Shown: positions 52,320-58,596 of the stretch, one piece after another | How the letters are laid out: each line of letters opens with the position of its first letter | How positions within the stretch are numbered: position 1 is the first letter of the stretch | Source: Gammaproteobacteria bacterium | GTDB lineage: Bacteria > Pseudomonadota > Gammaproteobacteria > Steroidobacterales > Steroidobacteraceae | DNA: 58,596 bases | Direction: 5' to 3' | Assembly: GCA_003132425.1 (NCBI GenBank) | Contig: PKXS01000024.1 | Location: 19,740 to 78,335 of the forward strand | The notes under the pieces: model-generated | What the model saw: the letters and a program-made list of their open reading frames with translations, nothing else | Databases searched by the model: none | What the model was told of the DNA's origin: nothing | Translations under genes and position numbers: made by a program

Positions 52320-53041
52320 TTTCCGTTGATGACTACGTCTGGAAGACCCGTGCCGCCGAATTCGAGCCCGGCGTCGGTGAGATCTTGCTTGCCATAGGTG
52401 AGGAACTTCTCGATCACGGCCCGCATCGCCTCCTCATTAAGTATGCGGACATCTCCTATAGCCCGCGCGGCGCAGTATTGCGTGGCGAGACTCTCGACCT
52501 CGCCCGCGAGCTTGAGCGCCGCGGGAAGACTTGCGCCAACCGCGATGACACCGTGATTCGCAAGCAAACACGCGCTGCGGCCGTCCAATGCGGCGAGCAC
52601 GGCGTCGGAAAGGTCCTGCGTGCCGAACGTGTGATAGGGCGCACAGCGTATGTCGTGACCACCCGCAACTGCCACCATATAGTGGAAAGCGGGAATTCCC
52701 CGCCCAGTGCACGCGAGCGCAGTGGCATTGCAGGAATGGGTATGAACGATGGCGCGAACCTCTTCCCGGGATTTGAATATATCGCGATGAAACCGCCATT
52801 CGCTCGACGGGCGGCGGCGTCCGAACCAGCGGCCGTCAAAGTCCACCAGCGGGACATCGTCGGGCTCAAGGGCGTCATAGGCCATTCCGGTGGGACTGAC
52901 GAAAAACTGCCGCTCGTCGCGACGCACGCTGATATTGCCGGAGATGCCATAGGTTAAGCCGCTTCGTGTGAGGTCGCGGCACGCGGCGATCACCGCTTTA
53001 CGCAGGTCTTCGTCCGTGATCGTGCCGTCGACTTGAATCAT
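52316..53041 (-). CDS. Class II aldolase, FucA-like, probable 5-methylthioribulose-1-phosphate aldolase
   Basis: This 241-residue zinc aldolase is FucA-like. Catalytic Glu is in 'RPSSEWRFHRDIF', zinc His residues in 'AIVHTHSCNATALAC' and 'CLLANHGVIAVG'. 'IPAFHYMVAVAGG' and 'CAPYHTFGTQDLSDAV' match fuculose-phosphate aldolases more than MtnB dehydratases. Between mtnA and mtnK it likely cleaves methylthioribulose-1-phosphate to DHAP and methylthioacetaldehyde, as Ald2 does in the DHAP shunt. MtnB remains the alternative. ATG 53041 overlaps the mtnA stop; the track's extension to 53380 is a shadow of mtnA. Confidence 0.82.
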   Translation of the reverse strand: MIQVDGTITDEDLRKAVIAACRDLTRSGLTYGISGNISVRRDERQFFVSPTGMAYDALEPDDVPLVDFDGRWFGRRRPSSEWRFHRDIFKSREEVRAIVHTHSCNATALACTGRGIPAFHYMVAVAGGHDIRCAPYHTFGTQDLSDAVLAALDGRSACLLANHGVIAVGASLPAALKLAGEVESLATQYCAARAIGDVRILNEEAMRAVIEKFLTYGKQDLTDAGLEFGGTGLPDVVINGN

Positions 53042-54126
53042 GCCGCTCCCCGATCGGGATAAAGTTTCCGCAGACCGGATCTGCTTGCGGGACAGACGCC
53101 GCGCTCGGTGATCAACGCCGTTACCAATCTCGACGGCGTCACGTCGAACGCCAGGTTGAGCGCAGGGCTTGCTTCCGGCACCACTCGCACAGTCTCGATG
53201 GCGCCCGCAGAGGTCCGGCCCGTGACATGCGTGAGTTCCACCGCCGACCGCTCCTCGATTGGGATATCTCGACCCTGCTCCAGGGACCAATCGATGGTGC
53301 CCAAGGGAAAAGCCGCATAGAAGGGCACGCCATTGTCCAGGGCTGCAAGCGCCTTGAGGTACGTGCCGACCTTGTTGCACACGTCGCCCCCCGCCGTGGT
53401 TCGATCACTGCCGACGATAACCATATCCACCCGGCCCTGTTGCATGAGATGACCGCCGAGATTGTCGGCAATAACCGTGTGGGGCACTCCATGCGCTCCG
53501 AGCTCGAAGGCAGTCAGCGACGCGCCCTGATTGCGCGGCCGAGTTTCGTCTACCCATATATGGACCCGGTGACCGGCGTCGTGCGCCATGTAAATCGGCG
53601 AAAGCGCCGTTCCCCAATCTACGGTGGCGAGCCAGCCGGCGTTGCAATGGGTAAGGATGTTCAGAGTTCGGCCGGCGGTATTGGCCAAAGCTTGGATGAC
53701 CCCGAGTCCATGCACGCCGATCGAGCGGCATTGCTCGACATCCGTGTCACAGATCGCGGCTGCTTCGCGATACGCCGCATCGACACGCTCCTTTAGCGCC
53801 ACTCCCGCGAGCGCGCCGCGCATTCTCCTTAACGCCCACGCCAGATTATTTGCCGTCGGGCGCGTCGCCTGCAGTATCTGCGCCGCTTCATCGATGTACA
53901 TGTCGGAGGCGTTTGATCGCACGGCCAGCGCCATGCCGTAGGCGGCCGTTGCTCCTATCAGCGGTGCGCCGCGCACTATCATGTTCCGGATCGCGTGCGC
54001 AGCGTCCGCAAAAGTGTCGAGATCGATCGTCGCGAATTCAAAAGGTAGCCGAGACTGGTCGATGACGCGGACGGTTCCGCCGGAGGTGGGCCAGATGGTG
54101 CGGTAGTGCGCGCCCGAGATTTTCAT
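53038..54126 (-). CDS. mtnA: Methylthioribose-1-phosphate isomerase
   Basis: This 362-residue enzyme of the eIF2B-like family isomerises methylthioribose-1-phosphate to the ribulose form. The signature 'IVRGAPLIGATAAYGMALAV', catalytic Cys in 'LNILTHCNAGWLAT' and Asp in 'IVGSDRTTAGGDVCNKVGTY' are all present, with 'VDETRPRNQGASLTAFEL'. It overlaps both neighbours by ATGA, upstream with a small rhodanese-like ORF and downstream with the aldolase. Confidence 0.95.
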   Translation of the reverse strand: MKISGAHYRTIWPTSGGTVRVIDQSRLPFEFATIDLDTFADAAHAIRNMIVRGAPLIGATAAYGMALAVRSNASDMYIDEAAQILQATRPTANNLAWALRRMRGALAGVALKERVDAAYREAAAICDTDVEQCRSIGVHGLGVIQALANTAGRTLNILTHCNAGWLATVDWGTALSPIYMAHDAGHRVHIWVDETRPRNQGASLTAFELGAHGVPHTVIADNLGGHLMQQGRVDMVIVGSDRTTAGGDVCNKVGTYLKALAALDNGVPFYAAFPLGTIDWSLEQGRDIPIEERSAVELTHVTGRTSAGAIETVRVVPEASPALNLAFDVTPSRLVTALITERGVCPASRSGLRKLYPDRGAA

Positions 54127-54296
54127 TGCTTTCGCCGCGCGCCGGGGATATGACCCTTTTCAAAAGCGTCACGATCGCGTACGTCGAGAAGGCTTAACTT
54201 CAGTGCGACGAGCGGCATGAACGATACGGTTGCTGCGGCTTCGGAAAGCATCTGGGGCACCGTCTTGCCGCCGCTGGCCACTGCTTCGAAAATCAT
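54123..54296 (-). CDS. Small ORF ending in a truncated rhodanese-like segment
   Basis: This ORF has 57 residues from ATG 54296; the track's TTG start at 54371 gives 82. The C-terminal 'LSLLDVRDRDAFEKGHIPGA' is the beginning of a rhodanese domain, but translation stops before the active-site loop with its Cys, so it cannot be a sulfurtransferase. Its stop overlaps the mtnA start by ATGA, as do all joints in this operon, which argues that it is translated. It may be a coupled leader protein or the remnant of a larger gene. I do not recognise the N-terminal half. Confidence 0.45.
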   Translation of the reverse strand: MIFEAVASGGKTVPQMLSEAAATVSFMPLVALKLSLLDVRDRDAFEKGHIPGARRKQ

Positions 54297-54546
54297 TTCA
54301 TACGCTCCGTCATCGGGATCGTAGCACGCCCGATCGCCCTCTGAGTCTGACAGAATCGATCCCGACACCAATTGGACGTCTTATTCCATTATTCGGGCGC
54401 GCTAAGAAAATAAGCCCTCCCGTGTCCTCCGAATTCAACCGTCATCAAAATTGCGCCGACTTACATTCTGTTGGCGGGTGACAGCGATTGAGCACGGCGA
54501 TTGTATCGGGATACCACGGCGCGATCGTAGCGGATACAATAATCCC

Positions 54547-55137
54547 ATGGTAAATCCTACTGCCGACGGTCCTCCTAAGTCCTACCGCGCACTGTTGAAC
54601 GTCGGGCAAATTGCCCTTGTGACGATCGGATCCATCGGCGTCCTGTTGCTCGGGGTTGCCTACTTCCCCGCGCCCGCTGCAGAAGCCGAAAAATCATCGC
54701 CCGTAAGGATCGCGGTATTCGACTTCGAGCTTGAGGATGTCAGTCCCGCATCGTCGCTACTGGGCGAGACCACCAGTAGTGCCGCCATTATGGAGAAGGT
54801 CAGCAGCGAGGCCCGCCGGGTGCTGGCGCAGTCGGGACACTACAGGCTCATCGATGTGAGCAAAGTCGACGCAAAGCCCGTGAAGGAGAAGTCATTACGA
54901 AACTGCGACGGGTGCGAGACCGGCATCGCATTGCAGCTCGGCGCCGAGCAGTCCCTTATTGGAGTTGTGAAAAGAGTCACACAGACTGACTACTACGTGC
55001 TGATTCAAATTCGCGACGCTCGAACCGGAAAACTTCTCAACCAGCAGGAGGCTAATTTCGCCGGCGGCGATGACGGCTGGGCGAGCGGAGTCCGTATGCT
55101 GATCAAGCACCAAATCTTGGCGAGCGCCAAATTGTAA
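54547..55137 (+). CDS. DUF2380-type membrane-anchored periplasmic protein
   Basis: The protein has 196 residues from ATG 54547; upstream GTG/TTG starts are less likely. A single membrane helix (about 22-42, 'VTIGSIGVLLLGVAY') precedes a domain of the DUF2380/DUF3280 type: 'RIAVFDFELEDVSP', 'GHYRLIDVSKVDAKPV', 'NCDGCETGIALQLGAEQSLI' and 'VLIQIRDARTGKLL'. The Cys pair CxxC is typical. Function is unknown. Some relatives occur near PQQ-dehydrogenase genes, which are not present here. Confidence 0.7.
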   Translation: MVNPTADGPPKSYRALLNVGQIALVTIGSIGVLLLGVAYFPAPAAEAEKSSPVRIAVFDFELEDVSPASSLLGETTSSAAIMEKVSSEARRVLAQSGHYRLIDVSKVDAKPVKEKSLRNCDGCETGIALQLGAEQSLIGVVKRVTQTDYYVLIQIRDARTGKLLNQQEANFAGGDDGWASGVRMLIKHQILASAKL

Positions 55138-55413
55138 TGATCGAATCGCTCTAACGGCTGCGATAGAAAGGCCACTGGCCGCATTGGACGTTTCCACTCT
55201 TCGATTTCGCCGAATCGAGCACATCAATCATCGGTTACGCTAAAGGCGCGCCAGGTTTTTACCGCCGGATCTACCGTCAAAACGATCGACCCGCGGACGA
55301 TAGGCCCCGAAAGCAACATTCACCGCGCAGCAAATTTACCTGGATAGTGCCGTCTCCTCGAGAACCATGCACATTACATCTGTGGCCGCCATAGAATCGT
55401 GCGTCTTTCAAGG
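55138..55413. other. Gene-free interval
   Basis: This 276-nt convergent gap contains no convincing ORF, no clear terminator with a T-run and no repeat that I can see. Confidence 0.5.
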
Positions 55414-56523
55414 TCAAGCCAGCTCGGCCACGCACTGCGCCAGCGACATCACTTCAACCTTAGGCCGTAGCGTATAGCGCGTCGAGCCCGGATAAATCAC
55501 CAACAGTCGGTGTAATTCCAGGTCCTTCAGCGCCGAAACCATCGATGGAGTCATCTTCGGTGCATCAGCCCGTTTAATCTCCACTCCAATACGCCGTCCT
55601 TGCAGAAACAACAGCAGATCGAGCTCTGCCCCGGCCTGCGTTCGCCAGTAATAGGCGCTGGCTTTGGGCAAATGAGCAAGTAGCTGCTCGATGACGAACC
55701 CCTCCCATGATCCACCGACTGCAGGATGCCCCTCGAGTTGCCGGAGTTCGCTGATTCCAAGCAACGTATGCAGCAGGCCTGAATCCCGAATGTAAATTTT
55801 CGGAGATTTGACCAACCGCTTACCGACATTGGCGTACCAAGGCTCGAGTACGCGCACGACGAGCGCGCCGGATAACGCGTCGAGATGGCGCTTGACCGTG
55901 GTATGAGCCTCTCCCAAGGATCGCCCAATCTCCGAGCCGTTCCAGATACCGCCTGAGTAATGCGCCGTCATGGTCCAGAATCTGCGCATTGTTCCCGAGA
56001 GCACCTGCACTCCGAGCTGAGCCAAGTCGCGTTCGAGGAATGTGCGAATAAAATCTTCGCGCCAGGCGGTGCTCGCAGTTTCAGTGCGCGCCAGAAACGA
56101 CCGCGGGAAACCACCGCGCAGCCATAAGCGAGTGAGTTGCGGGCTATCAAGCTCCTCAAGCGTAAAACCGCCCATCTCGACGATCGCGATCCGGCCCGCC
56201 AGCGTTTCGGAGTTCTGCCGCAGAAACTCCGGCGAGGCACTCCCTAGAATGAGAAATCGCGCCCGAGCCCGCTTGCGGTCCAACAATACCCTGAGGATCG
56301 AAAAGAGATCTGGATGGCGCTGGACCTCATCGATCACAATCAAGCCGCGCAATGACTCGAGCGCCGTCATGGGCTCGGATAACCGCGCCAGATCGACGGG
56401 ATTTTCCAGATCAAAATACGTGCTGTTCGTCGGCTCCGCCAGCTGGCGCGCAAGAGTGGTCTTACCACACTGCCGCGGACCCAATAACGCCACTGCGGGA
56501 CCCGTCTTCAAGGCCGCGCGCAA
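55414..56523 (-). CDS. AAA ATPase with C-terminal DUF4143 domain
   Basis: The protein has 369 residues as opened at TTG 56523. The AAA_14 part has Walker A 'VALLGPRQCGKTTLARQLAE', Walker B 'RGLIVIDEVQRHPD' and 'RFLILGSASPEFLRQ'. DUF4143 follows with 'YANVGKRLVKSPKIYIRDSG' and the nuclease-like 'GAELDLLLFLQGRRIGVEIK'. Relatives usually begin ten residues earlier at about 'ILKRT'. That sequence is present in frame here ('GILKRTQLLSR') but without ATG, GTG or TTG, only ATT (56562) or ATA (56553). Such ATPases are widespread in accessory DNA and of unclear role. Confidence 0.85.
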   Translation of the reverse strand: MRAALKTGPAVALLGPRQCGKTTLARQLAEPTNSTYFDLENPVDLARLSEPMTALESLRGLIVIDEVQRHPDLFSILRVLLDRKRARARFLILGSASPEFLRQNSETLAGRIAIVEMGGFTLEELDSPQLTRLWLRGGFPRSFLARTETASTAWREDFIRTFLERDLAQLGVQVLSGTMRRFWTMTAHYSGGIWNGSEIGRSLGEAHTTVKRHLDALSGALVVRVLEPWYANVGKRLVKSPKIYIRDSGLLHTLLGISELRQLEGHPAVGGSWEGFVIEQLLAHLPKASAYYWRTQAGAELDLLLFLQGRRIGVEIKRADAPKMTPSMVSALKDLELHRLLVIYPGSTRYTLRPKVEVMSLAQCVAELA

Positions 56524-56552
56524 TCTCGACAGGAGCTGGGTACGTTTAAGTA

Positions 56553-56593
56553 TACCTTGAATATTGAACTACCTATGCTCAGTATTCAAGGTA
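56553..56593. promoter_or_regulatory. Inverted repeat before the DUF4143 ATPase gene
   Basis: The 11-bp perfect arms 'taccttgaata' (56553-56563) and 'tattcaaggta' (56583-56593) flank 19 nt, directly at the expected start of the ATPase gene. It could be an operator or an mRNA hairpin that hides the start. Confidence 0.5.
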
Positions 56594-56711
56594 GTATAAG
56601 CGTTGATAACCCGGAGGTCCGTTTAGCTATGAACACGGGCGGACGGGCGAAGCTCTATACAAAGCTCTGTCGGCTGATGGCAATCCAGTCTCGGCCCCCG
56701 GTAGACCTGCT

Positions 56712-56722
56712 ACTCCCACTCA
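56712..56722 (-). repeat. guaA-3'-end-like repeat, copy 1
   Basis: 'actcccactca' on the plus strand equals 'tgagtgggagt' on the minus strand. In the local minus frame this reads ...IIEWE-stop, resembling the conserved C-terminal 'TIEWE' of GuaA. It is repeated in the same orientation at 57826. The 258-nt interval 56563-56820 holds no other supported gene. Confidence 0.4.
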
Positions 56723-56820
56723 ATAATCTCCTGGCCTCGTAACTCGCTGACACAACTAAAGTTTCATAAACTCGTTGCTCACAATACCGTCGACAATACC
56801 GTCAGCAAGTCGTGCGGGAA

Positions 56821-57573
56821 CTACTTACTCAGATCGTCGTCGAGTCCTTTGTCCGGCCTCCCGGATAGATCCTTCGGTTCTGCGTCTCCATCTCCCTCGG
56901 CGGAGCGATCCTGGGGATCCCGAGAACCCTCTCGGGTCTGCTGTTCCCGCAACTTTAGCCAATCTTCGCGGCCCTTCGCTCGAAGCTCCTCAAGAGTTGG
57001 CGACGATCCTTGTTGCTCTAGCTGCCGTAACCAATCCTCGCGCCCTTTTTTCCTGATTTCATCCAGCTCGCTTCGGGCGCTCGTAACGGAAGGAGCGGGA
57101 TGTTGCTGCCGTTCGATCTCTTGGCTCTGGTTGCTTTCGCGCAAAGCATCGACATCAATCAAATCCTGTGCTCGGCCAGCCGAAAGTTTTGCAACCAGCA
57201 AGTCCTCTCGCGAGATAAATGGCACGGACAAATCATCATCTATTCGAACATCTACTCGCCGTCTCCACGCTTCCTCAAATTCAACGCCGCTAATCTTCGG
57301 CATGATATCGACCATCACCGGCGGCGTGCCCATTCGAAAGAAGTTATCGGGCTCGGCAAAATCCTGGGCGCTCAATCCTTCAATCGGTGCTCCGAACTTC
57401 GCAAGCGCGGCAAACACGGCTTTGCTGTTTTCAGCGTCTGCGCCAATCAAAATATCCAGATCTTTTGTCGCACGTGGCTGCGCATGAAACGAAACCGCGT
57501 ATCCGCCAACAATCAGGTATCTAACCTGTCCGGCGTTGAAAGCAGATAACAGTTCTTTGAAGTCTTGGTGCAT
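56821..57573 (-). CDS. Nucleotidyltransferase-like protein with C-terminal charged repeats
   Basis: This 250-residue protein has residues 1-140 as a minimal nucleotidyltransferase fold of the type found in toxin-antitoxin and abortive-infection loci: 'QVRYLIVGGYAVSFHAQPRA' and 'TKDLDILIGADAENSKAVFA', then 'VDIMPKISGVEFEEAW' and 'PFISREDLLVAKLSAGRAQD'. The C-terminal 100 residues are charged and hold two repeats of the form 'EELRAKGREDWLKLREQQ'. It overlaps a small upstream gene by 53 nt. Function, possibly tRNA or protein modification, is inferred only from the fold. Confidence 0.8.
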   Translation of the reverse strand: MHQDFKELLSAFNAGQVRYLIVGGYAVSFHAQPRATKDLDILIGADAENSKAVFAALAKFGAPIEGLSAQDFAEPDNFFRMGTPPVMVDIMPKISGVEFEEAWRRRVDVRIDDDLSVPFISREDLLVAKLSAGRAQDLIDVDALRESNQSQEIERQQHPAPSVTSARSELDEIRKKGREDWLRQLEQQGSSPTLEELRAKGREDWLKLREQQTREGSRDPQDRSAEGDGDAEPKDLSGRPDKGLDDDLSK

Positions 57574-57721
57574 CCGCGGCTTGTCCTTTCATCGCATAAA
57601 GGTCAAGGTTGAGGTCCATTACAGCGCGAATTCGCTCGCTTCCCGGCAGGCGTTGCCAGGAACGATATTCGTCAGACTTCATCGCCTTCAGGCTGTTGTA
57701 CCGAGTGATTCTTTTGTCCAT
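57521..57721 (-). CDS. Small conserved partner of the nucleotidyltransferase
   Basis: This 66-residue ORF ('MDKRITRYNSLKAMKSDEYR') resembles the short proteins with 'SLEAMKADEYRYWQ...R' and 'VPRLQRT' that precede this kind of nucleotidyltransferase gene. It ends 53 nt inside it in another frame, which suggests translational coupling. No ribosome site is evident before ATG 57721. It could be an antitoxin-like partner, as inference. Confidence 0.65.
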   Translation of the reverse strand: MDKRITRYNSLKAMKSDEYRSWQRLPGSERIRAVMDLNLDLYAMKGQAADAPRLQRTVICFQRRTG

Positions 57722-58065
57722 TTGACAAAACTAGCACAAACTGCCAACGGGCACACTCCGACTGCCTAGCACTCGCCTTGGTATCTTGGAGTGAAAGTGC
57801 GCGATAGTCTCCGATAGTCCCCGTCACTCCCACTCAGTCGTCGAGACTCTGTTTAATCATAGACTTGCATGACCTGGGAATGCTATGGGAATCTTCCGAT
57901 GCCTCGCGCAGGGAATCGGTGCATCAATTCTGACTACAGAGCCCGCGACCACCACACTTGCCGCAAAAACGAACTCCAGATAGCGTGCCTTACATCCGAA
58001 CCGACGCCATGTCTTTTCGAGTGGAAGACCATCAACGAGAGGCGGATACCAATCGATCAGGCTAA
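57722..58065. other. Gene-free interval
   Basis: This 344-nt stretch has no supported gene. It contains the second guaA-like repeat (57826-57836) and, just before it, the tandem 'cgatagtctc cgatagtccc'. The 112-residue plus-strand ORF at 57869 shows no coding character and overlaps the PIN-like gene. Confidence 0.5.
57826..57836 (-). repeat. guaA-3'-end-like repeat, copy 2
   Basis: 'actcccactca' is the second copy of the repeat at 56712, in the same orientation, with minus-strand context 'gactgagtgggagtgacgg'. This includes the TGA expected at the end of guaA. The two copies bracket the nucleotidyltransferase pair. Confidence 0.4.
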
Positions 58066-58596
58066 CTATATCCGCGTGTTCTTTTCCTCAATTACCTTAT
58101 TGAGAATACCGACTCGCTCCGGCTCAAAGATATCGCCCCACTTAGGCACGGCTACTCTATTGAGGAAGTCCGACACGTCGGAGTCGGTCACGATCCATCC
58201 GAACTGATTATTGACGCAGGCTGCTGCGAGTATCCGGTCTACCTCATCCACCGAAAAGTAGGAGAACTCTGCTAGCTTGGCAATCACTGCGTGGCAATGA
58301 GCAAAGCTAGGGGCGCTGTATAGTTGGGCAATTAAGTCCTCCTTCTCTTTGTCGAAGGCGAATTCGATGCCGTTAAAATGCTCTTTCATGAACGCGCCCA
58401 GTGTGCGGTAGACGCGGACCTTGGAATTTTTCTTCGTCTTCCACTCATCCACCAGAAACGGGCTGACCGTATTTTCCTCCAGTATCGAGTAGAAGTCGCC
58501 ATCCTCGCTGATGATGTGAATGTCTTCCTTGTCGGTGACCTTCTCCAGCAGAGTGATCCAATTGATGGCATCGCTGTCGCGCTTCATGTCAACTTG
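58066..58596 (-). CDS. PIN-like domain protein (DUF4935 type), partial
   Basis: The frame is open through the right edge, so the N-terminus is missing; the track's ATG 58587 is internal. 'RDSDAINWITLLEKV' followed by 'IHIISEDGDFYSIL' matches the C-terminal catalytic segment of PIN-like ribonuclease domains with conserved Asp residues. The remaining 120 residues form a helical C-terminal domain that I do not recognise. PIN proteins are often toxins or defence nucleases, and here the context is accessory DNA. Confidence 0.7.
   Translation of the reverse strand, partial: QVDMKRDSDAINWITLLEKVTDKEDIHIISEDGDFYSILEENTVSPFLVDEWKTKKNSKVRVYRTLGAFMKEHFNGIEFAFDKEKEDLIAQLYSAPSFAHCHAVIAKLAEFSYFSVDEVDRILAAACVNNQFGWIVTDSDVSDFLNRVAVPKWGDIFEPERVGILNKVIEEKNTRI

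Noticed and set aside
52316-53380. 354-residue version of the class II aldolase
   Set aside because: The first 113 residues are a shadow of mtnA. ATG 53041 overlaps the mtnA stop and gives the normal family N-terminus.
56557-56742. 61-residue plus-strand ORF
   Set aside because: It starts inside the inverted repeat at a TTG, has no ribosome site and no recognisable sequence, and spans the guaA-like repeat.
57869-58207. 112-residue plus-strand ORF
   Set aside because: It has no recognisable domain and is Cys/Arg-rich. Its 3' part is antisense to the PIN-like gene.

Overview
The window reads as a GC-rich gammaproteobacterial chromosome. The evidence is the neighbourhood of mltF and tadA, a tamA-tamB pair, MlaA/VacJ, a long Lhr helicase, an iron-type superoxide dismutase, a TonB-dependent receptor and an S46 dipeptidyl-peptidase. 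The family mix suggests a Xanthomonadales, Nevskiales or Steroidobacterales-like soil or freshwater bacterium; that placement is inference. No rRNA, CRISPR array or complete insertion sequence was seen. One tRNA gene, tRNA-Ser(CGA), is present.

Layout. 0-9 kb: mtgA, a MAPEG protein, a small unknown ORF, an alpha/beta-hydrolase remnant, a secreted S9 peptidase, the Lhr helicase and an ornithine cyclodeaminase-like protein. 9-16 kb (minus strand): a BON-domain protein, then a gene train read right to left as FucP-like sugar transporter, periplasmic trehalase, ECF sigma factor, two-TM putative anti-sigma protein and a beta-solenoid/RDD membrane protein. 16-24 kb: aldo/keto reductase, TonB receptor, a compact three-gene envelope-lipid cluster (alpha/beta hydrolase, MlaA, DUF4105), SodB and a SYLF protein. 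24-31 kb: a putative lipoprotein methyltransferase, tamB and tamA, and a lipoprotein built of 'VNG' repeats. 31-37 kb: FAD amine/amino-acid oxidoreductase, 2OG-Fe(II) oxygenase, metallophosphoesterase, MFS exporter and a PuuD-type membrane protein.

37.3-40.2 kb is a small decayed integrative element at tRNA-Ser. A 19-bp copy of the tRNA 3' end lies at the left edge and the intact tRNA with a truncated tyrosine integrase at the right. Between them are a HigB/HigA-type toxin-antitoxin pair, half of a second antitoxin, and an ArsR/SRPBCC pair whose operator overlaps the start codon. A second integrase-tail remnant shows more than one integration or recombination event.

40-54 kb returns to core-like genes: mltF, tadA, an MFS exporter, an S46 peptidase, a MarR-GNAT fusion, a four-gene oxidoreductase operon (damaged pirin, DUF488, nitronate monooxygenase-DUF6306 fusion, old-yellow-enzyme family), and a tightly coupled operon of a rhodanese-like fragment, mtnA, a FucA-like class II aldolase and mtnK. 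The last operon fits the 5-methylthioribose 'DHAP shunt' better than the classical methionine salvage route.

54.5-58.6 kb is a less GC-rich accessory tail: a DUF2380 protein, a DUF4143 ATPase with no ordinary start codon, a nucleotidyltransferase with a small conserved partner lying between two 11-bp repeats that resemble the 3' end of guaA (a known island target), and a PIN-like protein cut by the window edge.
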